A stretch of 56,482 bases of DNA from Microbacterium sp. B19 (GCF_000333395.1 NZ_BADA01000060.1:1-56482), one strand, 5' to 3'; shown: positions 17,207 through 25,812, numbered from the stretch's first letter. Made by a program: numbers and translations. Notes: generated by a model not told the origin, from the sequence alone.

Positions 17207-18148
17207 GTGGTGACCGATCATGCGACGCTGTCGCGACTCGACCTCAATCTGCTCATCGCGCTCGACGCCCTGCTGACCGAGCGCAGCGTCACGCGAGCAG
17301 CCGACCGCCTCCACCTGAGCCAACCGGCGCTGAGCGCCTCGCTCGCGCGGCTGCGGGTCCACTTCAACGACCAGATCCTCGCCCGCCGCGGCAACACGTA
17401 CGAACTCACCCCGTTCGCCGTGCGCCTGACCGACCACACCACGACGGCGCTCGAAGCCGCACGGCGCGTGTTCGAGAGCCAGGCGTCCTGGTCGCCCGCG
17501 GAATCGACGCGCGAGTTCTCGATCTACGGCTCGGACTACGGCTTCGTCACCGTCGGCACGATCGTGTCGCGCCTCGCCGCCGAGCGCGCGCCCGGGGTGC
17601 GGTTCCGCTACATGCTGCACAACCCCGGCATCGTGGAGGACGCCGCGACGCGACTGCGCTCGGCGGACGCGATGGTGATCCCCCACGGCCCGGTGTCGGA
17701 GCTGCCCTACCTCGACCTGTGGCAGGACGACTGGTACGCGGTCGTGTCCGACGACAACACCGAGGTCGGCGCGGAACTCACCATGAAGAACCTCGCGGAC
17801 CTCCCCTGGGTGCTGACCTTCCAGTCGCGCTCCGCGTTCACGTCCGCGGCGCGCCAGATCCAGCAGCTCGGCGTGGAGCCGCACATCGAGGTGGTCCTGG
17901 AGAGCTTCCTCTCGGTCGGACACTTCGTCAGCGGCACCCGCCGCGTCGGCCTCGTGCAGTCGGCCCTCGCGCCGCATCTCCTGCGCATCGGCGGCATCCG
18001 TGTCGTTCCGCTCCCGTTCGTGGCGACGCCCCTGGTGAGCGCGCTGTGGTGGCATCCATCCCACACGCGGGATCCCGAGCACGAATGGATGCGAGGGCTC
18101 TTCGCCGAGGCCGGCCGACTCATCGCCGCGGGGCACACGCCGCAGTGA
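17207..18148 (+). CDS. LysR-family transcriptional regulator
   Basis: 313 residues from GTG 17207, with GAAGGA 7 bases upstream. N-terminal winged helix-turn-helix: RLDLNLLIALDALLTERSVTR then AADRLHLSQPALSASLARLR, typical of LysR residues 8-65. C-terminal effector-binding domain follows (EFSIYGSDYGFVTVGTIVSR), resembling the NodD/NahR-like branch, which often responds to aromatic or flavonoid ligands (family knowledge). Divergent from the importer operon, so it most likely controls that operon and itself. An aromatic aglycone or glycoside would be a sensible inducer, but this is inference. Confidence 0.92.
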   Translation: MVTDHATLSRLDLNLLIALDALLTERSVTRAADRLHLSQPALSASLARLRVHFNDQILARRGNTYELTPFAVRLTDHTTTALEAARRVFESQASWSPAESTREFSIYGSDYGFVTVGTIVSRLAAERAPGVRFRYMLHNPGIVEDAATRLRSADAMVIPHGPVSELPYLDLWQDDWYAVVSDDNTEVGAELTMKNLADLPWVLTFQSRSAFTSAARQIQQLGVEPHIEVVLESFLSVGHFVSGTRRVGLVQSALAPHLLRIGGIRVVPLPFVATPLVSALWWHPSHTRDPEHEWMRGLFAEAGRLIAAGHTPQ

Positions 18149-18325
18149 CACCGGCGGCGCATCAGGGACGGTGATGGACCGCATCGGGAAGCCACCGCCC
18201 CCATCGGTCGCCGTTCGCCGGGGGTCGTGGCTACTCTCGAAATCCGAACCATCGTCCTGATTCGGTAATCGCGCCCCGGCGAGCACCGCGTCGACGCCCG
18301 ATGTCTGCTCAGAGAGGAGCACGCC

Positions 18326-19489
18326 ATGGCACACCCCTTGAGGATCCTGATCGTCGGCGCCGGGATCGGAGGCCTGAGCACGGCCTCGGCCCTCGCCCGG
18401 ATCGGCGCGAAGGTCGACGTCATCGACGACAAACCCGAGATCAGCGTCGCCGGCGTCGGGTTCGGCCTGCGCATCAACGGCCTGCGCGCGGTACGGGACA
18501 TCGGTCTCCTGGAGGACGTCCTCGAGATCGGCCACCCGGCCCCCGGGATCGACAACTACGACGCCGACGGCAACCTCCTCAGCACCATGAGCTACGGGAC
18601 ACGGGACGAGGGGCTCCCCGGCTGCGTGACGATGTCGCGGATCGCCTTCCTCGAGCTCGCCGCGAAGCACGCCCTCGCCAACGGGTGCACGTTCCGGATG
18701 AGCACGACCGTCGCCGACATCGCCCAGGATGCCGACAAGGCCACGGTCACGTTCAGCTCGGGCGACCGCGCCGACTACGACCTCGTGCTCGGCTTCGACG
18801 GGCTCCACTCGCAGATCCGTCGCGAGTACTTCGGCGAGAAGTACGCTCCCCGCCCGGTCGGCGGGGTGGCGTGGCGCGCGGGACTCCCGAACCGCCGCAA
18901 GATCATGCAGCCGATCATCTGCCAGGGCTACGGCGGCAAGATCATGCTCACGCCCCTGTCGGAAGACCTCATGTACATGGTGCTGACCGTGGCGGAGGAG
19001 GGGCGCCCGCGCTACGACGCGAGCAAGATGGCCGAGATCATGCACGACCGCGCGGCCGACCTGACCCGCGGGTCGGAGTTCCTGTCCGACGCGCTCGAAG
19101 ACGTCCGGCACGCCGAGAACGTGGCCTACACGCCCTACTCGACCGTGTGGGTGCCGTACCCGTGGTTCCGCGGGCGCGTGATGATCCTCGGCGACGCGGC
19201 GCACACGATGACCCCGTACCTCGGGTCCGGGGCGGCGATGAGCATCGAGGACGGGGTCGTGCTCGCGCAGGAACTCGCGAAGGACCAGTCCCTGCTCGAC
19301 GCGCAGCTCAACTTCATGAAGCGCCGCCTTCCGCGCGTGCGCGCGGTGCACGAGCGGTCGATCGAGTCGATGCTCGAGGAGTTCGACTCCGTCACCGAGG
19401 AGACCTACCGCGCGCGCATCGAGCACCTCCGCCACGACGAGCCCATCGCCAACGAGTACGCGAACCGCCTCCTGCGGATGCCCTACTGA
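18326..19489 (+). CDS. Class A FAD-dependent aromatic monooxygenase-like
   Basis: 387 residues; ATG preceded by AGAGAGGAG. Motifs of group A flavoprotein monooxygenases in order: N-terminal GxGxxG in LIVGAGIGGLSTASALAR, the DG motif in VLGFDGLHSQIRREY, and the GD motif in MILGDAAHTMTPYLGSGAAM. These enzymes use NAD(P)H and oxygen to hydroxylate aromatic rings. Its position in a C-glycoside locus suggests hydroxylation of the released aglycone; substrate unknown. The GH39-like gene follows after 20 bp on the same strand. Alternative: a kynurenine/salicylate-hydroxylase-like enzyme of unrelated purpose. Confidence 0.85.
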   Translation: MAHPLRILIVGAGIGGLSTASALARIGAKVDVIDDKPEISVAGVGFGLRINGLRAVRDIGLLEDVLEIGHPAPGIDNYDADGNLLSTMSYGTRDEGLPGCVTMSRIAFLELAAKHALANGCTFRMSTTVADIAQDADKATVTFSSGDRADYDLVLGFDGLHSQIRREYFGEKYAPRPVGGVAWRAGLPNRRKIMQPIICQGYGGKIMLTPLSEDLMYMVLTVAEEGRPRYDASKMAEIMHDRAADLTRGSEFLSDALEDVRHAENVAYTPYSTVWVPYPWFRGRVMILGDAAHTMTPYLGSGAAMSIEDGVVLAQELAKDQSLLDAQLNFMKRRLPRVRAVHERSIESMLEEFDSVTEETYRARIEHLRHDEPIANEYANRLLRMPY

Positions 19490-19509
19490 GACCCTCCGAG
19501 GAGACGCAC

Positions 19510-20946
19510 GTGTCGCACACCCCCACCCGCACCCTCGTCGTGGATGCCGCCCGCGAGAGCGCCTTCCGGCCACTGAACGGCGTCGGCGGTGTCCCCGGCC
19601 CCGCCGAGGGATACCCCGAATTCCCCGACATGACGCCCCTGTGGCGCGAGGCCGGGGTGACGGTCGTCCGCTCGTTCGACTGGGTCTCGCGCCTGGACAC
19701 CCGCGACAACCCGACGAGCCTGTTCCCCGACTGGAGCGCCGATCCCGACGACCCGGCGAGCTACAACTTCACCGCGAGCGACCAGTGGGTGGACGCGGTG
19801 CACGCGATCGGCGCCGAGGTCATGTTCACGGTGGCCAGCTCCATCCCGAAGAACAAGCTCCCGGCCGAGGACGTCGAGCTCTACGGACGGGTCGTCGAGC
19901 ACATCGTCCGCCACTACTCCCAGGGGTGGGCCGGCGGGCCCGCGAAGCCCATCCGCATCTACGAGTTCGGCGACCAGCCCGACTTCGGACCTCTGCACTT
20001 CGCGGGGCAGCCCGAGGAGTTCTACGCGATGTACCGCGCGTTCTGCGAGGCGGTCTTCCGAGTGGATGCCACCCTGACGGTCGGCGGCCCCTCCCTCGCC
20101 TTCGCGCTCGAAGCCGACGCGCCCTACCGCGAGGGCTTCCTGGAGTTCGTGCGCGAGAACGACCTCCCCCTCCACTTCTTCTCGTTCCTGTGGTTCACCG
20201 ACGGCAGCCGCGATCCGCTGGACTACCGCTACGTGTCCCAGCAGCTGCGGGAGGTGCTCGACCGGCACGGGTTCACCGACACCGACCTGGCGCTCTCGTA
20301 CTGGAACTACCTCGCGGTTCCCAGCAGCTCCGCACCGGCCGCCGAGAAGGGCGCGTTCCAGGCCGCGACGGCGATCTACCTGCAGGACACGGTGATCGAC
20401 CACGCGTTCTTCTTCCGCGCCGACAGCGGACGCGACCCGCACTACGGCTTCGTCGACCCGGGCGGGGTCGGCGACGTCGACGGCAACCCGGATGAGCGTT
20501 CCCACGCGCTGGCCCTGGCCGGACGCGCCCTGACCGGGCGACGTCTCGCCGCCTCGGGCGGGGACGAGTCGGGCCTGGCGGTGGCCGCCGGCCGCGACGG
20601 AGACACCGTGCGGGTCCTGGTGGCGAACTACGTCGCCCCCGACAGTGCGCTCGCGCCGCGCGAGGAGGACCGCTTCACGTTCCGCATCCCGATCGGCGAG
20701 CAGCGGATCGAGCTGGGGCTGACCCTGCCCCCACAGCGTCGGGAGCTGGCATCTGCGGGGGTGGAGTCCGTGCGCATCGAGGTCCACAACCTTCCCTGGA
20801 CGGATGCCACGGTGCACGCGACCATCACGTCGCTGGACGGCGTAGCCCACGGCCCGCAGCCGGTGACGGTGTCCGACACGGGCGCGCTCCAGCTGGACGT
20901 TCCCCTGCCGCCGCAGTCCGCGATCCTCGTGGAACTGACGGCCTGA
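19510..20946 (+). CDS. GH39-like protein lacking both catalytic glutamates
   Basis: 478 residues from GTG 19510. The N-terminus FRPLNGVGGVPGPAEGYPEF, barrel strands and C-terminal beta-sandwich (LRDGDTVRVLVANY-type segment followed by VRIEVHNLPWT) resemble GH39 beta-xylosidases. The acid/base motif WNEPN is replaced by GDQPD (residues about 154-158, Glu to Gln), and the nucleophile motif TEW by SYW near residue 264 (Glu to Tyr). No signal peptide is visible. It may bind or process an intact or keto-glycoside without retaining-glycosidase chemistry. The alignment is by eye, so the family call is moderate. Confidence 0.6.
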   Translation: MSHTPTRTLVVDAARESAFRPLNGVGGVPGPAEGYPEFPDMTPLWREAGVTVVRSFDWVSRLDTRDNPTSLFPDWSADPDDPASYNFTASDQWVDAVHAIGAEVMFTVASSIPKNKLPAEDVELYGRVVEHIVRHYSQGWAGGPAKPIRIYEFGDQPDFGPLHFAGQPEEFYAMYRAFCEAVFRVDATLTVGGPSLAFALEADAPYREGFLEFVRENDLPLHFFSFLWFTDGSRDPLDYRYVSQQLREVLDRHGFTDTDLALSYWNYLAVPSSSAPAAEKGAFQAATAIYLQDTVIDHAFFFRADSGRDPHYGFVDPGGVGDVDGNPDERSHALALAGRALTGRRLAASGGDESGLAVAAGRDGDTVRVLVANYVAPDSALAPREEDRFTFRIPIGEQRIELGLTLPPQRRELASAGVESVRIEVHNLPWTDATVHATITSLDGVAHGPQPVTVSDTGALQLDVPLPPQSAILVELTA

Positions 20947-20960
20947 GGACGGGAGTTCCC

Positions 20961-21593
20961 GTGCGCGGTGTATCCGAGCCCAAGCAGCAGCGCAGCCGCG
21001 ACTCCTTCGCGAAGGTGCGGGCCGCGGTCCTCGAGCTCCTGCACGAGCGCGGGACCGGTCAGTTCTCGCTCGCCGAGGTCAGCGCACGGGCCGAGGTGTC
21101 CATCGGGTCGATCTACGGCCGGGTGTCCAGCAAGGCGGGGCTGCTGAGGCTCATCCAGAGCCAGGAGTTCGACCGCCTCGACGGCGAGACCGCGGAGCGC
21201 GTCGGCGCGGCCGGCGTGGGGGCCGCGAGCTTCGCGGCGGCGACGTCCGCGATCGTCACCGCCTACGCGGCGATCCTGCGCGAGAACCGCGACCTGCTGT
21301 CGCCGTTCTTCCTGCTGGGCGTGGAGGATGCCGAGATCCTCGAGCGCGGGCGCGTGTCCGGTGATGCCGGGCAGGGGGTGTTCATCCGCGCCCTACTGGC
21401 GGCCGCCGAGGAGCATCGCGTCGAGCTGGCACCGGACAGGGCCCACTGGGCGTTCGAGATCTTCTACAGCCTGTGCGTGCGCTACCTCGGCCTCGGCGTG
21501 ACCGCGACGGCGAGCCCGCACGACACCTACGCCTGGCCCGACCTCCTCGACCGGCTGTCACGCACGGTCTACCTCACGGTGTCGGCGGACTAA
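20961..21593 (+). CDS. TetR-family transcriptional regulator
   Basis: 210 residues from GTG 20961. N-terminal helix-turn-helix SLAEVSARAEVSIGSIYGRVSS with the usual glycine-serine turn, followed by an all-helical ligand domain. It is 14 bp downstream of the GH39-like gene and in the same orientation as the monooxygenase, so it probably forms a three-gene unit and represses it. No clear palindrome of TetR type was identified next to it. Ligand unknown. Confidence 0.85.
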   Translation: MRGVSEPKQQRSRDSFAKVRAAVLELLHERGTGQFSLAEVSARAEVSIGSIYGRVSSKAGLLRLIQSQEFDRLDGETAERVGAAGVGAASFAAATSAIVTAYAAILRENRDLLSPFFLLGVEDAEILERGRVSGDAGQGVFIRALLAAAEEHRVELAPDRAHWAFEIFYSLCVRYLGLGVTATASPHDTYAWPDLLDRLSRTVYLTVSAD

Positions 21594-21740
21594 AGCGGGG
21601 CAAGGACCGTCCTGTCACCGGACGATTCGAGTCCGCTGGCGGAGCGATAGGGACCACGACCAAGACCCCTTCTTTCCGCCAAATGCACCAATCTCAGCCT
21701 CCGATTAGCACGTTTAGAGGATTCTTGAGGGGCTGACCGG

Positions 21741-23216
21741 TCAGACTGCCGGCACCGCCCGCATCGAGGCGCGGATGAGGTCGTGCTGGCGCCGCACGAG
21801 CAGCAGCGGGTCGACCTCGCCGAGTTCGGCGAACGCGTGGCCCTCCCACTCGCTCGACCAGAAGCCGCGGTACCCGCCCTCGACGAACACGCGCACGAGT
21901 TCGGGGTAGTCGATCGCCGGCTCCTGGCCGTCGTCGTCGATGTCGTAGAACTTGGCGTGCACGTGAAGGATCTGCGGCATGATGTCGGCCCACTCGCGCG
22001 GGTCGACGCGGCCGTGCATGTTGAACGCGAGGTGCGCGAACGCGCCGAGGCGCCCCGGGTCGAAGTCCCGGCCGCGGAGGTAGCCGAGGAACTCCTGCTG
22101 ACGCGCTTGCATGGTGGCATCCGTCGCCCAGATCTCCTGGAGACGCGCGACCGCGTCGTCGTCGAGGCCCGCGCGGCGGACGGCCCGCAGCAGGGTCGGC
22201 GACATCGCGTGCATGGTCGAGGAGAAGTCGGCGACGAATCCCAGCAGCGGCGAGTCGAGCTCGGCGTACGTCTCGCGCACGCGCAGGATCGGATCGGCGT
22301 TAGGGCCCATCGGCGCGTGGATCTCGTACGCCAGCTTCAGCTCGAGGTCCTCCGCGATCGGCAGCAGCCGGCGCAGCAGGTCGGGTTTGGCCGACTGGAT
22401 GCGCACGAGCGGGAATCCGAGCTTCTTCGCCCCCTCGAACATGAGGGTCGAGAAGGCGAACTCCTCGTCCGGCGTCATGTCGCGATCGCGCCGGCGCCCC
22501 ATGTCGAGGTTGGCCCCGAACGAGCTCGCGACGAACCCGTGCCGGTCGAACGCCGCGCGCCACGTGCGCACGAAGTCGTCGCCGACGACCGGATAGGTCG
22601 GGACCATCTGGGATGCCACGATCTCGATGCCCGGTCCGATCCCGAGCTCCGCGACCCGGTCGAGCAGGCCGTCGAAGTCGTACCATCCGGCGCGGAACTC
22701 CGCACTGGCGGAGTACAGCGTCAGCCCCAGCTGGAACGGGTCGTCGTCGGTCGCGGGGGGCGCGGGCGCCACCTCGTGCACGAGCGCCGGGGGCGTGGCA
22801 TCCGCGTCGACGACCGTCAGCGTCTTCACGTCGTGGACCACGTTCGGGACGTACATCCCGGGTCCGCCGTCGACCCCGGGCGCGATCTGCATGTACGGCA
22901 GGCGCAGCTCGCCGTGCAGCACGACCTCGTGCGTCTCGCCGAGGGCGACGGGCTCGGCGAGACGGGCCACCAGCGTCGGGTGCTGCTGCAGGAACCACAG
23001 CGTCTCGCTCTGCTCGGGCAGCTCGTCGAGCCGGTAGCGGCGGTCGCCGAGTTCGAACTGGAGGTCGTTGGCATCCACTCGCTCCCCGTCGACGGAGAGG
23101 TCGAGCGACGTGACCGACGACAGCCACAGGCTGCGGTACCAGGGGATCGTCAGCCGCAGCGCGAGACCGTCCGGGTGGGGACGGAGGCTGTCGTCGTGGA
23201 TCAGTCCGTTCGGCAC
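21741..23216 (-). CDS. Fused C-glycoside deglycosidase: beta (DUF6379) plus alpha (TIM barrel)
   Basis: 491 residues in a single frame. Residues about 10-130 are a complete beta domain ([52 protein letters not shown]). A Pro/Ala/Asp-rich linker spans about 136-160. Residues 161-491 are an alpha TIM barrel (LGLTLYSASAEFRAGW, NLDMGRRRDRDMTPDEE). Ligand positions are all present: Glu in LAYEIHAPMG, Asp in FVADFSSTMH, His in LHVHAKFYDID, Glu in WSSEWEGHAFAE. Characterised enzymes use two polypeptides, so this is a natural one-chain version. It is closest to the 7550 and 8784 pair in the same locus. Confidence 0.88.
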   Translation of the reverse strand: MPNGLIHDDSLRPHPDGLALRLTIPWYRSLWLSSVTSLDLSVDGERVDANDLQFELGDRRYRLDELPEQSETLWFLQQHPTLVARLAEPVALGETHEVVLHGELRLPYMQIAPGVDGGPGMYVPNVVHDVKTLTVVDADATPPALVHEVAPAPPATDDDPFQLGLTLYSASAEFRAGWYDFDGLLDRVAELGIGPGIEIVASQMVPTYPVVGDDFVRTWRAAFDRHGFVASSFGANLDMGRRRDRDMTPDEEFAFSTLMFEGAKKLGFPLVRIQSAKPDLLRRLLPIAEDLELKLAYEIHAPMGPNADPILRVRETYAELDSPLLGFVADFSSTMHAMSPTLLRAVRRAGLDDDAVARLQEIWATDATMQARQQEFLGYLRGRDFDPGRLGAFAHLAFNMHGRVDPREWADIMPQILHVHAKFYDIDDDGQEPAIDYPELVRVFVEGGYRGFWSSEWEGHAFAELGEVDPLLLVRRQHDLIRASMRAVPAV

Positions 23217-23226
23217 GGCGGCCGCC

Positions 23227-24528
23227 TCAGAGCCGGTCGGCGATCTGGCGGATGAGCGAGTGCTGGCGGCGCACCTGCTCGATCGAGCGCCACGGCTCGC
23301 GCTCGCCCTCGTACTCGCTGGAGAGGTAGCCGGTGTACCCGGCGTCCTTCAGCGCGCGGAGCACGGGTTCCCACGGGATCTGCTTGTCGTCGAGCTCTTC
23401 GTCGATGTCGTGGAACTTCGCCTGGATGAACACCACGTTGTCGATCACGTCGAACACGTCGTTCGGGTCGACATGGATGCCATCGAGGAACGCCGGGCGC
23501 TGGCCGGGCAGCTCGCCGGGCTTGAGCGGGATCGGGCGGTCCTGGAAGATCCCGGTGTCCAGCAGCAGCCCGAAGTGCTTCGTGCCGGTGCGGCGGATGA
23601 GAGCGATGTAGTCCTCGACCACCTCGTGCTTGATGGGCGTCGGCGAGTGGATCTCGGGGCAGATGATGACGTCGAGTTCTTCCGCGAGCGGGAGCGATGC
23701 CTCGACGGCCTCGGTCCAGATCGGGTGCGGGACGAGGTCGCTCGACACGACACCGATCTTCGGCCGCACGAACCGGAAGCCCAGGCGCTTCGCGAGGCGC
23801 AGGTCGCGCTGCAGGGCGGCGGCGCCCTCCTCCACGGTCATGTCGCGGCCGTTCGGGCCGCTGGAGTGCAGGCGCGTGTCGATCCAGGAGCCGTAGTTCG
23901 TCGGCTCGAGGCCGTACTTCTGCAGCAGCGCGAACCACTGCTCGACCCACTCGTCGGAGGGGTTCGGGTAGTTCGGGATGTGCGCCTCGCCGAGGATCTC
24001 GAGGCCGGTCGCGCCGATGTCGGCGATCGAGGCCATCGCGGTCTCGAGGTCCATGACCGTGCCGAAGTCGCTCATGTAGCTGTACAGCGAGACGCCATAC
24101 TGGAAGGGAGCGCCGGATGCCTCGGGCGCGAGCGTGACGTGCTTGGTCACGCGGTACGTGCTGGGCTGGTGCTCCTGAGGGATGTACGACATCCGCAGCC
24201 GCAGTTCGATCGACAGCTCGTGCACGCCGTCGGGCAGACCGCCCGGGAGCGGCACGGTCACGATCGCCGCGTCCTCGAGCGGCCAGCGCACGCCGTCGCC
24301 GTCCCATAGCTCGGCGAGCGTGTACTGCTTCCCCTGCAGCGTCCACAGCGGCACGTCGGGCGCGACGTCGACGAGCCCGGGGATGCTCACACCGATGCCG
24401 TCGATGAGGGAGGCGGCCATGCCGCGGTACGACGGCATCCGGACGCGGAACTGGAAGCCGGTGATCTCACCGCCCTCGCGGACGTTGCGGAATCCGACGG
24501 ACTGGATGAGGTCTCTTTCGAGAAGCAT
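23227..24528 (-). CDS. Second fused deglycosidase-like protein: DUF6379-like plus TIM barrel
   Basis: 433 residues, first gene of the two-gene minus-strand unit; ATG 24528. Residues about 15-130 form a divergent beta domain (FQFRVRMPSYRGMAASLIDG, YTLAELWDGDG, LRMSYIPQEHQPSTYRVTK). Residues 140-433 are a TIM barrel (YGVSLYSYMSDFGTVMDLE, SWIDTRL). Ligand-like residues: Glu in IICPEIHSPTP, Asp in LLLDTGIFQ, His in QAKFHDIDEE displaced from the usual HVHAK, and Glu in YLSSEYEGERE. The usual His motif reads FIQAKFHD, so the third ligand may be Gln. Likely different substrate or activity from the 21741 protein. Confidence 0.8.
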   Translation of the reverse strand: MLLERDLIQSVGFRNVREGGEITGFQFRVRMPSYRGMAASLIDGIGVSIPGLVDVAPDVPLWTLQGKQYTLAELWDGDGVRWPLEDAAIVTVPLPGGLPDGVHELSIELRLRMSYIPQEHQPSTYRVTKHVTLAPEASGAPFQYGVSLYSYMSDFGTVMDLETAMASIADIGATGLEILGEAHIPNYPNPSDEWVEQWFALLQKYGLEPTNYGSWIDTRLHSSGPNGRDMTVEEGAAALQRDLRLAKRLGFRFVRPKIGVVSSDLVPHPIWTEAVEASLPLAEELDVIICPEIHSPTPIKHEVVEDYIALIRRTGTKHFGLLLDTGIFQDRPIPLKPGELPGQRPAFLDGIHVDPNDVFDVIDNVVFIQAKFHDIDEELDDKQIPWEPVLRALKDAGYTGYLSSEYEGEREPWRSIEQVRRQHSLIRQIADRL

Positions 24529-24567
24529 CGTCGCTCACTCTCTCTGGGGTTCGCCTTCGACGCTACC

Positions 24568-24594
24568 CGCTTATGCCGCTTTCAGACATAAGCG
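24568..24594. promoter_or_regulatory. Perfect inverted repeat CGCTTATG-N11-CATAAGCG
   Basis: Arms 24568-24575 and 24587-24594 are exact reverse complements with an 11-bp spacer. The site is about 40 bp upstream of the start at 24528, where an operator would overlap the promoter of the two fusion genes. The half-site CATAAG and spacer match the element at 11404-11428, and CATAAG is repeated at 17077 and 17099. This is the strongest copy of the proposed pathway operator. Confidence 0.6.
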
Positions 24595-24952
24595 TTTCTG
24601 ATCCCCCGCATCACCGTCGCGCACCCCGCGCTGGAGCCTTCGCCGCACCCGATGATGTCCCAGGATGTGCAACCGGGGCGCGCTCAGGCCGCACGAAGTG
24701 GGACGCGTGCATTGCGTGAATGGATGGCTCGTGGCCGAAGCGATCCATTGGGAGTGTGAGGAGGTTCTCTGTGATCGATGCACGCTGGCGTTTCATGAAC
24801 TGTGGATCACACGATGGTGGATCAGTCGTCCCGCAGCCGACGCCTACACCGCCCCAGCGGCATCGGCCGGGGTAACCGGAAACTGCGCATCGTCAGGATC
24901 CTCGAGTTGTGCCCGCCATCGCAGTTGGCTACATAGGTAGTATTCTTCATAT
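24595..24952. other. Gene-free gap at the left edge of the island
   Basis: About 360 bp between the operator of the fusion genes and the PadR gene. Short frames exist on both strands but none has a convincing composition or ribosome site. The sequence near 24930-24950 (TAGTATTCTTCAT) is AT-rich against the background and probably carries the PadR promoter. No tRNA, integrase or clear repeat was found. Confidence 0.5.
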
Positions 24953-25270
24953 GTGCGACACACGGATGCGTTAGTAAAGGTAGCCCGCGCGCTGTGCGCG
25001 GATCCCCGGGGAAAGCACTGGGGCTACCCCCTGACCAAGACCACGGGGCTCCGCTCTGGCGCGCTCTACCCGATCCTGAACCGAATGATGGCTGAGGGCT
25101 GGCTGGAGGACGGGTGGGAGGATATTGACCCGGCTGCAGCCAGACGTCCGCCACGGCGGTACTACGAGATCACCCCCGATGGCCTTCGAGAGCTTGGCGC
25201 CGTTGTTCGCCGCGCGGATCTCGAGGAAGCCCGCGGTCGCAGTCGAGCGGGCAGGGCGGCGCTTGCGTGA
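24953..25270 (+). CDS. PadR-family transcriptional regulator
   Basis: 105 residues from GTG 24953. Winged helix pattern of small PadR proteins: ALVKVARALCADP, GLRSGALYPILNRMMAEGWL and the wing RYYEITPDGLRELGAVV. It has little or no C-terminal dimerisation extension, as in PadR-s2 proteins. The start is preceded by an AT-rich stretch without a clear ribosome site, so it may be leaderless. It overlaps the next gene by 4 bp, the usual arrangement of PadR with the membrane protein it regulates. Confidence 0.88.
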   Translation: MRHTDALVKVARALCADPRGKHWGYPLTKTTGLRSGALYPILNRMMAEGWLEDGWEDIDPAAARRPPRRYYEITPDGLRELGAVVRRADLEEARGRSRAGRAALA

Positions 25271-25806
25271 ACGAGATTCTTACCGCCGCTGTGGCGCTGC
25301 CGACCTTGGGTGTCGCCGTGCTCGTGTGGGGTTTTGCGCCGGGACTAGTCAATCGGCTTATGGCTCGTATCTACCCGACTACGGATCCACGACGACGCGA
25401 AATGATCGCAGAGTTGTACACCGTTCCGCGCTGGGAACAGCCCTTCTGGGTAGCGCAACAGGCGGAGCGGGCTCTCTTTGAGGGCATTCCCGCGCGAGCA
25501 CGTGATCGACGTGGTCGGGTCTACGAGCCGGGCGGTCGATGGGTCATTGCGTTCTTCGCGAGGAGCGTCGACGGGCGAGAAGCCTTCGCCGCTAGGAGCG
25601 ACGAAGGGGAAGAAGTTTTCGTCGAGCTGGGTGAAGGGACGGTTCGCTGGGTCCGATTCAAACGCCGGAGTGATGGCGGGGTTCGAGTGATCTACACGAC
25701 GACCGATGGTTTGACGTTCGAGGTCGAGACGACTGCCGAGACGGCGAAACAGATCGTATGGAGTGCCAGAATGGCTCGCGTTCGCGGGTGGTGGAAGCGC
25801 CGATAA
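25267..25806 (+). CDS. Membrane-anchored protein of unknown function, PadR partner
   Basis: 179 residues from GTG 25267, overlapping the PadR stop (GTGA). One N-terminal membrane segment (LTAAVALPTLGVAVLVWGFA), then a charged region RRREMIAELYTVPRWEQPFW and a soluble part with beta-rich character (YTTTDGLTFEVETTAET). Similar PadR-linked proteins occur in actinobacterial accessory regions. I do not recognise a catalytic motif. It may anchor a signalling or stress response at the membrane; this is inference from topology and operon structure. Confidence 0.65.
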   Translation: MNEILTAAVALPTLGVAVLVWGFAPGLVNRLMARIYPTTDPRRREMIAELYTVPRWEQPFWVAQQAERALFEGIPARARDRRGRVYEPGGRWVIAFFARSVDGREAFAARSDEGEEVFVELGEGTVRWVRFKRRSDGGVRVIYTTTDGLTFEVETTAETAKQIVWSARMARVRGWWKRR

Positions 25807-25812
25807 TGGATC

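Noticed and set aside
16982-19573. Very long minus-strand open frame (over 800 residues) opposite the LysR and monooxygenase genes
   Set aside because: It is antisense to two genes with clear family motifs, has low-complexity Arg/Ala/Gly/Val composition and no ribosome site. Typical of high-GC shadow frames.
21610-21660. T-arm-like sequence (CGGAC-GATTCGA-GTCCG) considered as a tRNA or tRNA remnant
   Set aside because: The loop is not in the standard TTCRANY register and no acceptor, D-arm or anticodon stem can be drawn around it.
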